Assembly (NCBI GenBank): GCA_900550825.1
Contig: URTZ01000083.1
Location: 1 to 8,617 of the forward strand
Source of the DNA: an uncultured Collinsella sp.
GTDB lineage: Bacteria > Actinomycetota > Coriobacteriia > Coriobacteriales > Coriobacteriaceae
Direction: 5' to 3'
DNA: 8,617 bases
The notes under the pieces are model-generated. The model made no database searches and was not told where the DNA came from. It saw only the letters and a program-made list of their open reading frames with translations. The position numbers and the translations under genes are program-made. Positions 1-6,697 of this stretch are shown here, one piece after another (the first letter of the stretch is position 1; every line of letters begins with the position of its first letter).

Positions 1-60
1 GGGCCAGGCTTTATCTGAACGACTTTGCGAAGCAACCGGAGTGAAGATAAAGCCTGGCCC
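1..60. repeat. Long inverted repeat (REP/MITE-like palindromic element)
   Basis: Bases 1-16 (GGGCCAGGCTTTATCT) are the exact reverse complement of bases 45-60, a 16-bp perfect stem around a 28-base interior. The interior holds a smaller hairpin, TTGC-gaa-GCAA at 25-35. No T-run follows the stem on either side within view, so it is not a canonical intrinsic terminator. It lies upstream of the purE promoter, and the window starts exactly at its left edge, so flanking sequence and any target duplication cannot be judged. A dispersed intergenic palindrome is the simplest reading; the terminal hairpin of an unseen upstream gene is an alternative. Confidence 0.7.
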
Positions 61-100
61 GCCCGCGAAGCGCCACAGAGACCGCAGGGACGGGAGAAGC

Positions 101-118
101 TATACTACTCTCAGTAGT
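101..118 (+). promoter_or_regulatory. Candidate purE promoter -10 with overlapping dyad
   Basis: TATACT at 101-106 is a good -10 match, but the stretch one spacer upstream (about 78-83) does not resemble TTGACA. A perfect small dyad, ACTACT-ctc-AGTAGT at 104-118, overlaps the -10 and the likely start site. It could be an operator or simply an early transcript hairpin. No published operator consensus is recognised in it. Placement about 50 bases before the purE ribosome binding site fits a purE promoter. Confidence 0.45.
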
Positions 119-122
119 TAAG

Positions 123-145
123 GGTCGCGGATTGGCCGCGTCACC
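123..145 (+). promoter_or_regulatory. Hairpin in the purE leader
   Basis: CGCGG (126-130), loop ATTGG, CCGCG (136-140) form a perfect 5-bp GC stem. GGT at 123-125 can pair with ACC at 143-145 across a two-base bulge. It lies between the candidate promoter and the purE ribosome binding site (155-160). No T-run follows, so it does not look like a terminator or attenuator. A role in transcript stability or translation is possible but unproven. Confidence 0.4.
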
Positions 146-169
146 GCTCTCAACAGGAGGTCTTTGTTT

Positions 170-634
170 ATGGCAGATCAAAAGCCGGTTGTCGGGATCA
201 TCATGGGCTCCAAGTCCGATCTGGGCGTTATGGAAGGCTGCACCGCCGAGCTCGAGGCGCTTGGTGTGCCCTATGAGCTCGTCATTGCGAGCGCACACCG
301 CACGCCGGCGAAGGTCCACGAGTGGGCTTCGACTGCCGCCGATCGCGGTATCAAAGTGATTATCGCCGCCGCCGGCAAGGCCGCTCACCTGGGTGGTGTC
401 GTGGCTGCCTTTACGCCGCTGCCGGTCATCGGCGTGCCTATGAAGACGAGTGACCTGGGCGGCATGGATTCGCTGCTGTCGATGGTGCAGATGCCTTCGG
501 GCGTGCCTGTGGCCTGCGTTGCCATCAACGGCGCCAAGAACGCCGCCATCTACGCCACGCAGATTCTGGGCGCTTGCGACCCCGAGTACCGCAAGGTTAT
601 CGAGAAGATGAAGCAGGAGATGGCCGACGCCTAG
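170..634 (+). CDS. purE: N5-carboxyaminoimidazole ribonucleotide mutase (PurE, class I)
   Basis: This 154-residue protein is a PurE, the cytoplasmic enzyme of de novo purine synthesis that converts N5-CAIR to CAIR. The N-terminal GSKSD phosphate-binding loop, SAHRTP, and the AAAGKAAHLGG segment followed by LPVIGVP are all present. The AAHLxG form, rather than the NGLGPV-type form of animal enzymes, points to class I, which normally works with PurK; no purK is in the window. One family variation is a glycine after AAHL where many class I enzymes have proline. The start is ATG 170, nine bases after a perfect AGGAGG (155-160); an in-frame TTG at 164 is less likely. The length is normal for a bacterial PurE. 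The sortase gene follows after 35 bases, so the two may be cotranscribed. Confidence 0.96.
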   Translation: MADQKPVVGIIMGSKSDLGVMEGCTAELEALGVPYELVIASAHRTPAKVHEWASTAADRGIKVIIAAAGKAAHLGGVVAAFTPLPVIGVPMKTSDLGGMDSLLSMVQMPSGVPVACVAINGAKNAAIYATQILGACDPEYRKVIEKMKQEMADA

Positions 635-669
635 GCGTTCCGCCGTTTCACCGCAGTATAAGGAGAGCC

Positions 670-1668
670 ATGTCCGACTATCAGGGAAAACGATTCAAGG
701 CTTCTCAGATTCCCGATCCGTCGAAGCCGGGTGCTGCCCATGCGGCGCAGCAGGGTCGGACATCCTCTCCTCAGCAGCCGCGCGCGCCGCGTTCTGTAAC
801 GCCGACGTCCCATCGCCGTCAGGATACGCCGGCTGCGTATCGCCCTTCGTCTTATAGCACCGCTAAGAAGCCGCCCCGGTCTTCATCGCATGCCGCGCCG
901 TCGGATTACACCGAGCCGCCGCGCAAAAAGCGCCGCTCCATTATTCCCATTCTGCTCATCATCATCGGTATCGGTCTGATTGTTGCCGCCGCTGCCATCT
1001 TTATCAATGCGCAGATCGGTTACAAGCAGGCGAGCGAGTCGTACCAAAAGATCGAAGAGCAATATGCGCCCGCTAAGGACGCCAGCGGCGTGCCGGTTAT
1101 CGACTTTAATGCCCTTGCCCAGACAAATCCCGAGGTCGTCGGTTGGATTTACGCACCGGGCACCAACATTAACTATCCAGTAGTGCAGGCTACTGATAAC
1201 TCCAAGTACCTCAACACGTTGTTCGATGGCACGTCCAACGCATCGGGTGCTATCTTCTTGGATTACGAGGACAATGCGCCCGGCATGGTGGATCAGCAGA
1301 CTACGATCTATGGTCACCACATGAACGACGGATCGATGTTCAATGTGATCTCGGACACGACCGATCAGGCGACGTTCGACAGCATAGAGTACGTGTATTA
1401 CATCACGCGCGACGCCACCTATAAGCTGCGTCCGCTGGCGACCAAAGTTGTCGAGGACACGTATGCCAAGGCGCGCATACCCAATTTTGAGGGCGACGAC
1501 GGGCTCAAGAACTACCTGTCCGAGATGCTCGACGGTGCCTCTGCCGTGGCGAGCGATGCCACCGATCGTGCTGCTTCGGCAACCAAGGTCGTAACGCTTG
1601 TGACCTGTCGTTCGTTATCGCTGAGCAACACGCGTGCTGTCATGGTGCTCACGCCGGTCGAGGAATAA
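670..1668 (+). CDS. Class B sortase, membrane anchored
   Basis: This 332-residue protein is a sortase, a membrane transpeptidase that cleaves surface proteins at a sorting motif and joins them to the cell wall or to pilins. Residues 1-90 are a Ser/Pro/Arg/Gln-rich, probably disordered cytoplasmic tail ending in KKRRS. Residues about 91-113 are one hydrophobic segment (IIPILLIIIGIGLIVAAAAI), giving an N-in, C-out topology. The catalytic domain shows the class B pattern: VGWIYAPGTNINYPVVQ, then YLNTLF, GAIFLDYED, IYGHHM with the conserved histidine at about 216, TLVTC with Cys313, and Arg322 in SNTRAVMVL. The start is ATG 670 behind AGGAGAG at 661. An open frame continues upstream into purE but lacks such a site. 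No substrate with an LPxTG- or NPxTN-like tail is in the window, so the target is unknown. The tail is longer than in many sortases. Confidence 0.93.
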   Translation: MSDYQGKRFKASQIPDPSKPGAAHAAQQGRTSSPQQPRAPRSVTPTSHRRQDTPAAYRPSSYSTAKKPPRSSSHAAPSDYTEPPRKKRRSIIPILLIIIGIGLIVAAAAIFINAQIGYKQASESYQKIEEQYAPAKDASGVPVIDFNALAQTNPEVVGWIYAPGTNINYPVVQATDNSKYLNTLFDGTSNASGAIFLDYEDNAPGMVDQQTTIYGHHMNDGSMFNVISDTTDQATFDSIEYVYYITRDATYKLRPLATKVVEDTYAKARIPNFEGDDGLKNYLSEMLDGASAVASDATDRAASATKVVTLVTCRSLSLSNTRAVMVLTPVEE

Positions 1669-1735
1669 GTTGTTCGAGAGTAGCTAAAAAAGCCCCGTTC
1701 CAAATTGGCTACTCGACGACGGTAAGGGAGAAATG

Positions 1736-2152
1736 ATGCTCGAGAATGGCAAAATGATGCCTTCGGTTGATGCTTGGCTGCGCGAGGCCAAGGCCGATTC
1801 GTCGGCACCTGCGTGCGGTATGTATCTGACACATAACGGTGTGGTGCGCGCGACGCCCAAGGCCGAGGCGCGCGGTGTCGAGACCGATGGCGTGGCGCCG
1901 GGCCACAAGGTGGGCGGCATGGTGTTTGGCTACGACGCCAGCAAGGTACAGGCCGCCATCGAGGCGACGCGCGCGATGCCGGGTATCGGCTATGTGCGCG
2001 TGTGGCTGGCAAGCGGCGAGCTCGCCGTGGGTGACGACATCATGCTCGTGCTCATCGGCGGAGACATTCGCCCGCACGTGGTCGATGCGCTGCAGGCGCT
2101 CGTTGGCACCATCAAGAATGAATGCGTGAGTGAGGTCGAGCGCGAGGCGTAG
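1736..2152 (+). CDS. Divergent MoaE-like protein (molybdopterin synthase large-subunit family)
   Basis: This 138-residue protein aligns by eye along most of a MoaE. GMYLTHNGVVR corresponds to the GAVVTFTGKVR strand, and GYVRVWLASGELAVGDDIMLVLIGGDIR to the HRIGELxxGD...AHR segment. The C-terminal VDALQALVGTIKNE matches the helix carrying the first active-site lysine. In known MoaE, two lysines seven residues apart act on precursor Z with the MoaD thiocarboxylate. Here only the first (about K127) is kept; the second position is Val134, and the usual His before Arg112 is Ile. The C-terminal tail found in E. coli MoaE is missing. It may therefore not make molybdopterin by the usual route. AGGGAG at 1725-1730 favours ATG 1736 over ATG 1733; ATG 1754/1757 are other options. 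It follows the sortase by 67 bases and is ended by the terminator at 2183. No other moa/moe gene is visible. Confidence 0.7.
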   Translation: MLENGKMMPSVDAWLREAKADSSAPACGMYLTHNGVVRATPKAEARGVETDGVAPGHKVGGMVFGYDASKVQAAIEATRAMPGIGYVRVWLASGELAVGDDIMLVLIGGDIRPHVVDALQALVGTIKNECVSEVEREA

Positions 2153-2182
2153 AGGCTTGCGTCGATAGAAGGCTCGTTTATA

Positions 2183-2221
2183 AAAATGCCCGCCGGTACG
2201 TGTGATACCGGCGGGCATTTT
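2183..2221. terminator. Bidirectional intrinsic terminator
   Basis: A perfect 16-bp stem pairs AAAATGCCCGCCGGTA (2183-2198) with 2206-2221 around a 7-base loop, CGTGTGA. A T-run ends the right arm and an A-run begins the left arm, so it can stop transcription in both directions. It sits 30 bases after the MoaE-like stop and about 20 bases after (on the minus strand) the stop of the convergent membrane-protein gene, exactly where a shared terminator is expected. Confidence 0.95.
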
Positions 2222-2242
2222 GCGTTTTGGGCGCGGTTGGCG

Positions 2243-3472
2243 CTACACGCGCGTCGCATCCTTGGGGCTCATGGTCATGCTCTGGAAGCGATTCTCCATA
2301 AAGTCATTATCGAAGTACTTGCCGTAGAACTGCGCAACGGGAATATCCGGTTCCGTGCCGTTGACGCGCTGATACCAATAATCGAGCGACTGCAGCGTCA
2401 TAACGCCATCGACCAGCATAATGATGGTGAAGATGACGGTAGCCGAGTAGCGGCTCTTCCACGGAATCATGTTGATGAGCTTGAGCAGCCTCGGCAACAG
2501 CAGCTTGATCCAGATGAGGCCACCCAGGCCCCACAGGCAGGCAAAGCCCGTGCAGGTGCGTCCGCCCGTAAGGACGGCGAGTGGGTCGGGCATGCCGAAC
2601 AACTTCATGTGCGAGTAGCTCCACGAGACCACGCCAAACGAGGTCTGCATAAACCAGCCCACGAACACCTCAAAGCTTGCGCCGAGCAGCGCGCTCACCA
2701 AAAAGATAATGATGGGGTTCTTTTTGTAGAAGCGGTTGAGCACCATGGTCATGAGTACGGCGCCAAATCCGTAGATGGGGCTGAAGGGGCCAAACAGCAT
2801 GCCGGCGCGGTTCTGGTAGACGCCCGGGTCGTCGACCGTCATGTGCCAGATGTCCTCGGCGATCAGGCCGAGTATGCAGCAGACAAAGAATACCCAGAAC
2901 AGGTTGAAGTAGTTGAGCTTAATGTAGCCTTCGCCGGTTTCATCGCGCCCGAGCATGCCCTCGGCGGCGGCGTCGCGATCGAGCATTTCCTGCAGGCGGC
3001 GCTGCAGCTCGCGCTCCTGGCGCAGCGTGGGGTCGACGGTGGCCGAAAGCGCGACGAGGATGCCGAGCTGGATGGCAGGGCGCAGCAAGAAGGGCCCGAT
3101 GCCCTGGAGCATCACGTCAACCAAAAGCTCGACGACGGTAAACGCGATAAGGATATAGGACAGACGGGCAGCGTTGCGGCGCTGGTTTTTGATAAGGTCC
3201 AGGCCAAAGATGATCAGGATGACGGCACTGGCAGCCGAGAGCATGATGCCGGCGACAATCAGTCCGACCGCGACGAGCGTGTTGTCGCCGAGCTTGGCGG
3301 CGGCGTTGCCGTTGATGAGCGCGGTGATGACCTGCCACATAAAGGCGCCGACCGAAGGGAGCGTGCCCACGCCGGACAGGATGCACAGGACGGCGTACAC
3401 CTTAATGATGAGGGGGATCTTCTTGACCTCCGTGGCGCTGGGGACGCTGGGGTCGAGTTCGTTTCGATCCAT
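2243..3472 (-). CDS. Multi-pass membrane protein with CmpB-type putative ABC transporter permease domain
   Basis: This 409-residue integral membrane protein has two parts. Residues about 20-147 carry three to four hydrophobic segments (near 20-45, 64-94, 103-122 and 129-147). A charged, coiled-coil-like linker (about 150-185, RQERELQRRLQEMLDRD) follows. Residues about 188-340 match the CmpB / putative ABC transporter type IV family: LFGPFSPIYGFGAVL, a following segment with an ASFEVFVGWFM core, SWSYS, and GRTCTGFACLWGLGGL. A final hydrophobic helix near 343-362 precedes a polar tail. The start is ATG at 3472, six bases after GAGAAAGG; an open frame runs 59 codons further upstream to a TTG but has no comparable site. 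No ATP-binding subunit is nearby, so the transporter label is a family name, not evidence of transport, and the substrate is unknown. It converges on the MoaE-like gene and diverges from purF. Confidence 0.82.
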   Translation of the reverse strand: MDRNELDPSVPSATEVKKIPLIIKVYAVLCILSGVGTLPSVGAFMWQVITALINGNAAAKLGDNTLVAVGLIVAGIMLSAASAVILIIFGLDLIKNQRRNAARLSYILIAFTVVELLVDVMLQGIGPFLLRPAIQLGILVALSATVDPTLRQERELQRRLQEMLDRDAAAEGMLGRDETGEGYIKLNYFNLFWVFFVCCILGLIAEDIWHMTVDDPGVYQNRAGMLFGPFSPIYGFGAVLMTMVLNRFYKKNPIIIFLVSALLGASFEVFVGWFMQTSFGVVSWSYSHMKLFGMPDPLAVLTGGRTCTGFACLWGLGGLIWIKLLLPRLLKLINMIPWKSRYSATVIFTIIMLVDGVMTLQSLDYWYQRVNGTEPDIPVAQFYGKYFDNDFMENRFQSMTMSPKDATRV

Positions 3473-3654
3473 ATAGAACCTTTCTCGTTTTGCTGTAGGT
3501 ACAAGGATACGCCGCCGACCTGCTAAAAGACAGGACAAACGACCCAATTGCAGCAATGTAAGCCCTAGCGGTGGACGAGACGCGTCGCAACGGAAGTATG
3601 CGGGATCGTCGGCCCCGAGGCGGTTGCCCAATAAAATGTTTGGCTGCAAAACGG

Positions 3655-3660
3655 ATTATA
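3655..3660 (-). promoter_or_regulatory. Candidate -10 for the minus-strand membrane-protein gene
   Basis: Read on the minus strand, 3660-3655 is a perfect TATAAT. The stretch one spacer upstream (about 3678-3683, GCTTTT on the minus strand) is a poor -35. If used, it would give a leader of roughly 175 bases before ATG 3472, long for this compact region. The call rests on the -10 match and position only. Confidence 0.35.
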
Positions 3661-3719
3661 AGCTCGGTGGGCTTTTAAAAAGCGCTGTTCATGCGCGGGA
3701 GTGCTTGTCTTGCCGTGCG

Positions 3720-3725
3720 TATAAT
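3720..3725 (+). promoter_or_regulatory. Candidate purF promoter -10
   Basis: TATAAT at 3720-3725 is a perfect -10 hexamer in the intergenic region, 41 bases before the purF ATG at 3767, giving a leader of about 35 bases. No good -35 is present at the standard spacing (3697-3702). I see no recognisable purine riboswitch or PurR-type operator here, though the 294-base region between the divergent genes has room for regulatory sites that I cannot name. Confidence 0.55.
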
Positions 3726-3766
3726 AGGGCAGGTAACGCCAAATAACGAGGCTCTGAGGGGATGCC

Positions 3767-5437
3767 ATGTCTCAAGAAACCATCCACGCGGCCGAGCGCG
3801 CCGCGGGACAGGTGAAGACCATGTCGACGTATGATCCGGACTCCGACCAGCTGCATGAGGAATGCGGCATTTTTGGTGTGTGGGCGCCCGATCGCGACGT
3901 GGCTCGACTGACGTACTTTGGCCTGCGTGCACTGCAGCACCGCGGCCAGGAATCGGCGGGAATCGCCGTGGGTGACGGCGGCACGGTTATGGTTCGCAAG
4001 GACCTGGGCCTGCTCGACCGCGTGTTCTCCAACGCCGACCTGTCGACGCTCTCCGGCCAGCTGGCCGTGGGCCACGTGCGCTATGGCACTGCCGGTGCCA
4101 AGAGCTGGGAAGCCTCGCAGCCGCATCTTTCTACCATCAACAGCGTCATTATCGCGCTTGCTCACAACGGCACTCTGGTCAACACCGACGAGCTGCGCCG
4201 CCAGCTGATCGAGCTGGGCGTGCCGTTCCTCTCCAATTCGGATTCCGAGGTCGCGACCAAACTCATCGGCTACTTTACTCAGCGTACTGGCCATCTGCGC
4301 GAGGGCATTCGCAAGACCATGGAGCTCGTGCGCGGCGGCTACGCCATGACGCTCATCAACGAGCAGGCGCTCTACGCATTCCGCGATCCGCACGGCATTC
4401 GCCCGCTCGTGCTGGGCAAGCTGGTGGACGAGGGTCTGGACCAGGCCGATGCCGCATCCGTTTCGCAGCTGCCCTCGCAAGACGGCGCCGCGACGGTCGA
4501 CTCCGCCGTCCATGTCACGCGCGCCGGCGGCTGGGTCGTTGCTTCCGAGACCTGCGCACTCGACATCGTGGGCGCCGAGTACGTCCGTGACGTCCGTCCC
4601 GGCGAGATCTTGCGCATCAGCGCCGAGGGTCTGGTATCCGAGCAGGGCGTGCCTGCAGCCGAAGAGCCCGCCAACTGCATCTTTGAGCAGGTCTACTTCG
4701 CCCGTCCCGACTCCATCATGAACGGCAAGAGCGTTTACGCCTGCCGTTACGACATGGGTCGTCAGCTGGCACATGAGGAGCCCGTCGAGGCCGACCTGGT
4801 CATCGGCGTGCCCGACTCCGGCCTGCCGCCCGCGGAGGGGTATTCGCACGAGAGCGGTATTCCCTTTGGCGAGGGTCTTATCAAGAACCGCTACGTGGGC
4901 CGTACGTTTATCGAGCCTACGCAGGAGTTGCGCGCCATGGGCGTGCGCATGAAGCTTAACCCGCTGCGCGACAACATCGAGGGCAAGCGCCTCGTCGTGA
5001 TCGACGACTCCATCGTGCGTGGCACCACTATGGTGCAGCTCGTCAAGATGCTGCGCAACGCCGGCGCCAAGGAGATTCATATCCGCATCAACTCGCCCGA
5101 GGTCATCTGGCCGTGCTTCTACGGTATCGATACCGACGTGCAGTCGCAGCTTATCAGCGCCAACAAGACGGTCGACGAGATTTGCGAGTATATCGGCGCC
5201 GATTCGCTGGCCTTCCTTTCGGTCGAGGGCCTGCTTAAGGTCATGCCCAAGGGCGGTTACTGCGATGCGTGCTTTACCGGCCGCTACCCCGTGGCGATTC
5301 CCGAGAGCTTTGGCCGCGACAAGTTTATGGAGGGCTTTAAGCCCCGCAACCTGGACAAGCCGCTGCACTTTGACGACGACGCCGTGGTCGAGAAATACGA
5401 CGACCGCAGCTGGGAAGAGAAGCACGGCGAGGCCTAA
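3767..5437 (+). CDS. purF: Amidophosphoribosyltransferase (PurF), iron-sulfur type
   Basis: PurF catalyses the first committed step of purine synthesis, making phosphoribosylamine from PRPP and glutamine. The N-terminal class II glutaminase domain has the nucleophile Cys33 in EECGIFGV (exposed after propeptide removal), RYGTAG, HNGTLVN (133-139) and SDSEV. The PRTase domain carries the PRPP loop VVIDDSIVRGTT (about 410-421). Cys304, Cys450, Cys499 and Cys502 (the last two as YCDACF) match the four 4Fe-4S ligands of the Bacillus subtilis enzyme, including the 146-residue gap between the first two. Residues about 221-254 are an acidic, Ala-rich stretch absent from the B. subtilis protein as I recall it. 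GAGGGG lies five bases before ATG 3767; ATG 3821, behind AGGTGA, would give a more usual 14-residue propeptide instead of 32, so the start is open. It heads the purF-purM-purN block. Confidence 0.97.
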   Translation: MSQETIHAAERAAGQVKTMSTYDPDSDQLHEECGIFGVWAPDRDVARLTYFGLRALQHRGQESAGIAVGDGGTVMVRKDLGLLDRVFSNADLSTLSGQLAVGHVRYGTAGAKSWEASQPHLSTINSVIIALAHNGTLVNTDELRRQLIELGVPFLSNSDSEVATKLIGYFTQRTGHLREGIRKTMELVRGGYAMTLINEQALYAFRDPHGIRPLVLGKLVDEGLDQADAASVSQLPSQDGAATVDSAVHVTRAGGWVVASETCALDIVGAEYVRDVRPGEILRISAEGLVSEQGVPAAEEPANCIFEQVYFARPDSIMNGKSVYACRYDMGRQLAHEEPVEADLVIGVPDSGLPPAEGYSHESGIPFGEGLIKNRYVGRTFIEPTQELRAMGVRMKLNPLRDNIEGKRLVVIDDSIVRGTTMVQLVKMLRNAGAKEIHIRINSPEVIWPCFYGIDTDVQSQLISANKTVDEICEYIGADSLAFLSVEGLLKVMPKGGYCDACFTGRYPVAIPESFGRDKFMEGFKPRNLDKPLHFDDDAVVEKYDDRSWEEKHGEA

Positions 5438-5467
5438 AGCCTGCCATGTAGGGACAGGTTTATTCTG

Positions 5468-5525
5468 GTAGGTTTTACCTGCTGTTTTGTTGATATGACG
5501 GCGTGTGCTGTTATGGCACACGCCG
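5468..5525 (+). terminator. Two hairpins after purF (possible leaky terminator or processing site)
   Basis: GTAGGT-ttt-ACCTGC at 5468-5482 is a 6-bp stem (one G-U pair) followed by the T-rich TGTTTTGTTG. It is followed by a stronger perfect 10-bp stem, CGGCGTGTGC (5499-5508) with GCACACGCCG (5516-5525), 7-base loop, but with no T-run after it. Together they could partly terminate purF transcripts or protect the 3' end while letting some polymerase through to purM. I see no convincing separate purM promoter in the 156-base gap. Confidence 0.45.
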
Positions 5526-5593
5526 AAATGAACGCAACTATGAGCACCGTTTGGCGCCCGCGCGGCGGACGGTAGTGGGAGAGGAAGGCTCAG

Positions 5594-6697
5594 ATGAGCG
5601 ACAGCAAGCATGTGACGTATGAGGATGCCGGCGTCGATACCGCTGAGGGCGGCCGCGCCGTCGACGCTATTAAGCAAATGGTTAAGGACACCAACCGTCC
5701 CGAGGTCATCGGCGGCATCGGTGGCTTCGGTGGCCTGTTCTCGGCCGCCGCGCTTAAGGATATGGAAGACCCGATTCTGATTAGCGGTACCGACGGCGTG
5801 GGCACCAAGCTCGTGCTCGCTCAGATCATGGACCGTCACGAGACGGTGGGCCAGGACCTGGTCGCCATGTGCGTCAACGACATTTTGGCTTCGGGCGCCG
5901 AGCCGCTGTTCTTCCTGGACTACGTTGCCATCGGCCACATCGAGGCCGAACACATGGCAAAGATCATCAAGGGCGTGGCCGACGGCTGCAAGCTCGCGGG
6001 CTGCGCGCTCGTGGGCGGCGAGATGGCCGAGCACCCGGGCGTCATGGCTCCGGCCGACTACGACCTTGCCGGCTTTACCGTGGGCGTCGTCGACCGTCCC
6101 AAGATGCTCGACCCCGCGAATGTCCGTCCCGGCGACGTGATCCTGGGCCTGCCTTCCACCGGCGTGCACTCCAACGGCTACTCGCTCGTGCGCAAGGTCA
6201 TCGGCGTCGACGGCATTAAGCCGGGCACGCCCGAGGCCGCCGCTAAGGCCGAAGAGCTGAGCCGCCCGCTCGAGGAGCTCGGTGGCGCATCGCTGGCTGA
6301 CGCTCTGCTGGCCCCCACGCGCATCTACGTCAAGCCTATTCTGGAGCTGCTGCGCGGTGGCGCTCCGGTGCACGCCATCGCCCACATCACTGGCGGCGGT
6401 ATTACCGAGAACCTCAACCGCGCGCTCGCCGACGACGTCGACGCCGTGGTCACCCGCAACGGTGCCGAGATGGGTTGGGACGTTCCGCCCGTCATCACCT
6501 ATGTGTCGCGCCAGGCCGAGCTCGCGCCCAATGAGGCATGCAAGACCTTCAACATGGGCGTTGGCCTGTGCCTGATCGTCGCCCCCGAGGACGAGGCTGC
6601 CGTGACCGAGGCTCTGGTCGCGCTGGGCGAGAAGCCGTTCCGCGTGGGCGAGTGCGTCGAGGGTTCCGGTAAGGTCGTGTACTCCGATGAGCGCTAA
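5594..6697 (+). CDS. purM: Phosphoribosylformylglycinamidine cyclo-ligase (AIR synthase, PurM)
   Basis: PurM closes the imidazole ring, using ATP to turn FGAM into AIR. The 367-residue sequence shows the family hallmarks in order: GGFGGLF (43-49), SGTDGVGTKL (64-73), GQDLVAMCVNDI (86-97), GAEPLFFLDY, GCALVGGEMAEHPGVM (136-151), DLAGF, GLPSTGVHSNGYSLVRK (185-201), LLAPTRIYVKPIL, and HITGGGITENL in the C-terminal half. No key motif is missing, and the length is slightly above the roughly 345 usual. AGGAAGG ends five bases before ATG 5594, a strong ribosome binding site. The stop overlaps the start of purN by 11 bases. The gap from purF carries hairpins, so purM may be expressed by read-through or from a weak promoter I could not identify. 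Confidence 0.97.
   Translation: MSDSKHVTYEDAGVDTAEGGRAVDAIKQMVKDTNRPEVIGGIGGFGGLFSAAALKDMEDPILISGTDGVGTKLVLAQIMDRHETVGQDLVAMCVNDILASGAEPLFFLDYVAIGHIEAEHMAKIIKGVADGCKLAGCALVGGEMAEHPGVMAPADYDLAGFTVGVVDRPKMLDPANVRPGDVILGLPSTGVHSNGYSLVRKVIGVDGIKPGTPEAAAKAEELSRPLEELGGASLADALLAPTRIYVKPILELLRGGAPVHAIAHITGGGITENLNRALADDVDAVVTRNGAEMGWDVPPVITYVSRQAELAPNEACKTFNMGVGLCLIVAPEDEAAVTEALVALGEKPFRVGECVEGSGKVVYSDER

Noticed and set aside
11..388. 125-codon minus-strand frame over the start of purE
   Set aside because: It runs antisense through purE and ends in the 1-60 inverted repeat; no motif or ribosome binding site supports it.
627..638. 12-base palindrome ACGCCTAGGCGT across the purE stop
   Set aside because: It has no loop and no T-run, so it is unlikely to be a terminator. 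It arises from the Asp-Ala-stop codons and the following bases.
574..669. Upstream extension of the sortase frame into purE
   Set aside because: AGGAGAG sits directly before ATG 670, and the extra residues overlap purE with no recognisable content.
1678..1714. GAGTAGC / GCTACTC inverted repeat between the sortase and MoaE-like genes
   Set aside because: Only 7 bp with a 23-base loop and no T-run; chance pairing is likely.
2186..3526. 446-codon open frame on the plus strand
   Set aside because: It begins inside the terminator stem at 2183-2221 and is antisense to the CmpB-type membrane protein, whose helices and ribosome binding site are convincing. The translation is charged and featureless.
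3671..3683. GCTTTT-a-AAAAGC palindrome between the divergent genes
   Set aside because: It is short and AT-rich in its core, with neither the stem strength nor the position of a terminator or known operator.
3689..6385. Very long open frame (about 898 codons) on the minus strand
   Set aside because: It lies antisense to purF and most of purM, whose conserved motifs are unmistakable. Its low-complexity His/Ala/Asp/Val-rich translation is what GC-rich biased codons give on the opposite strand.
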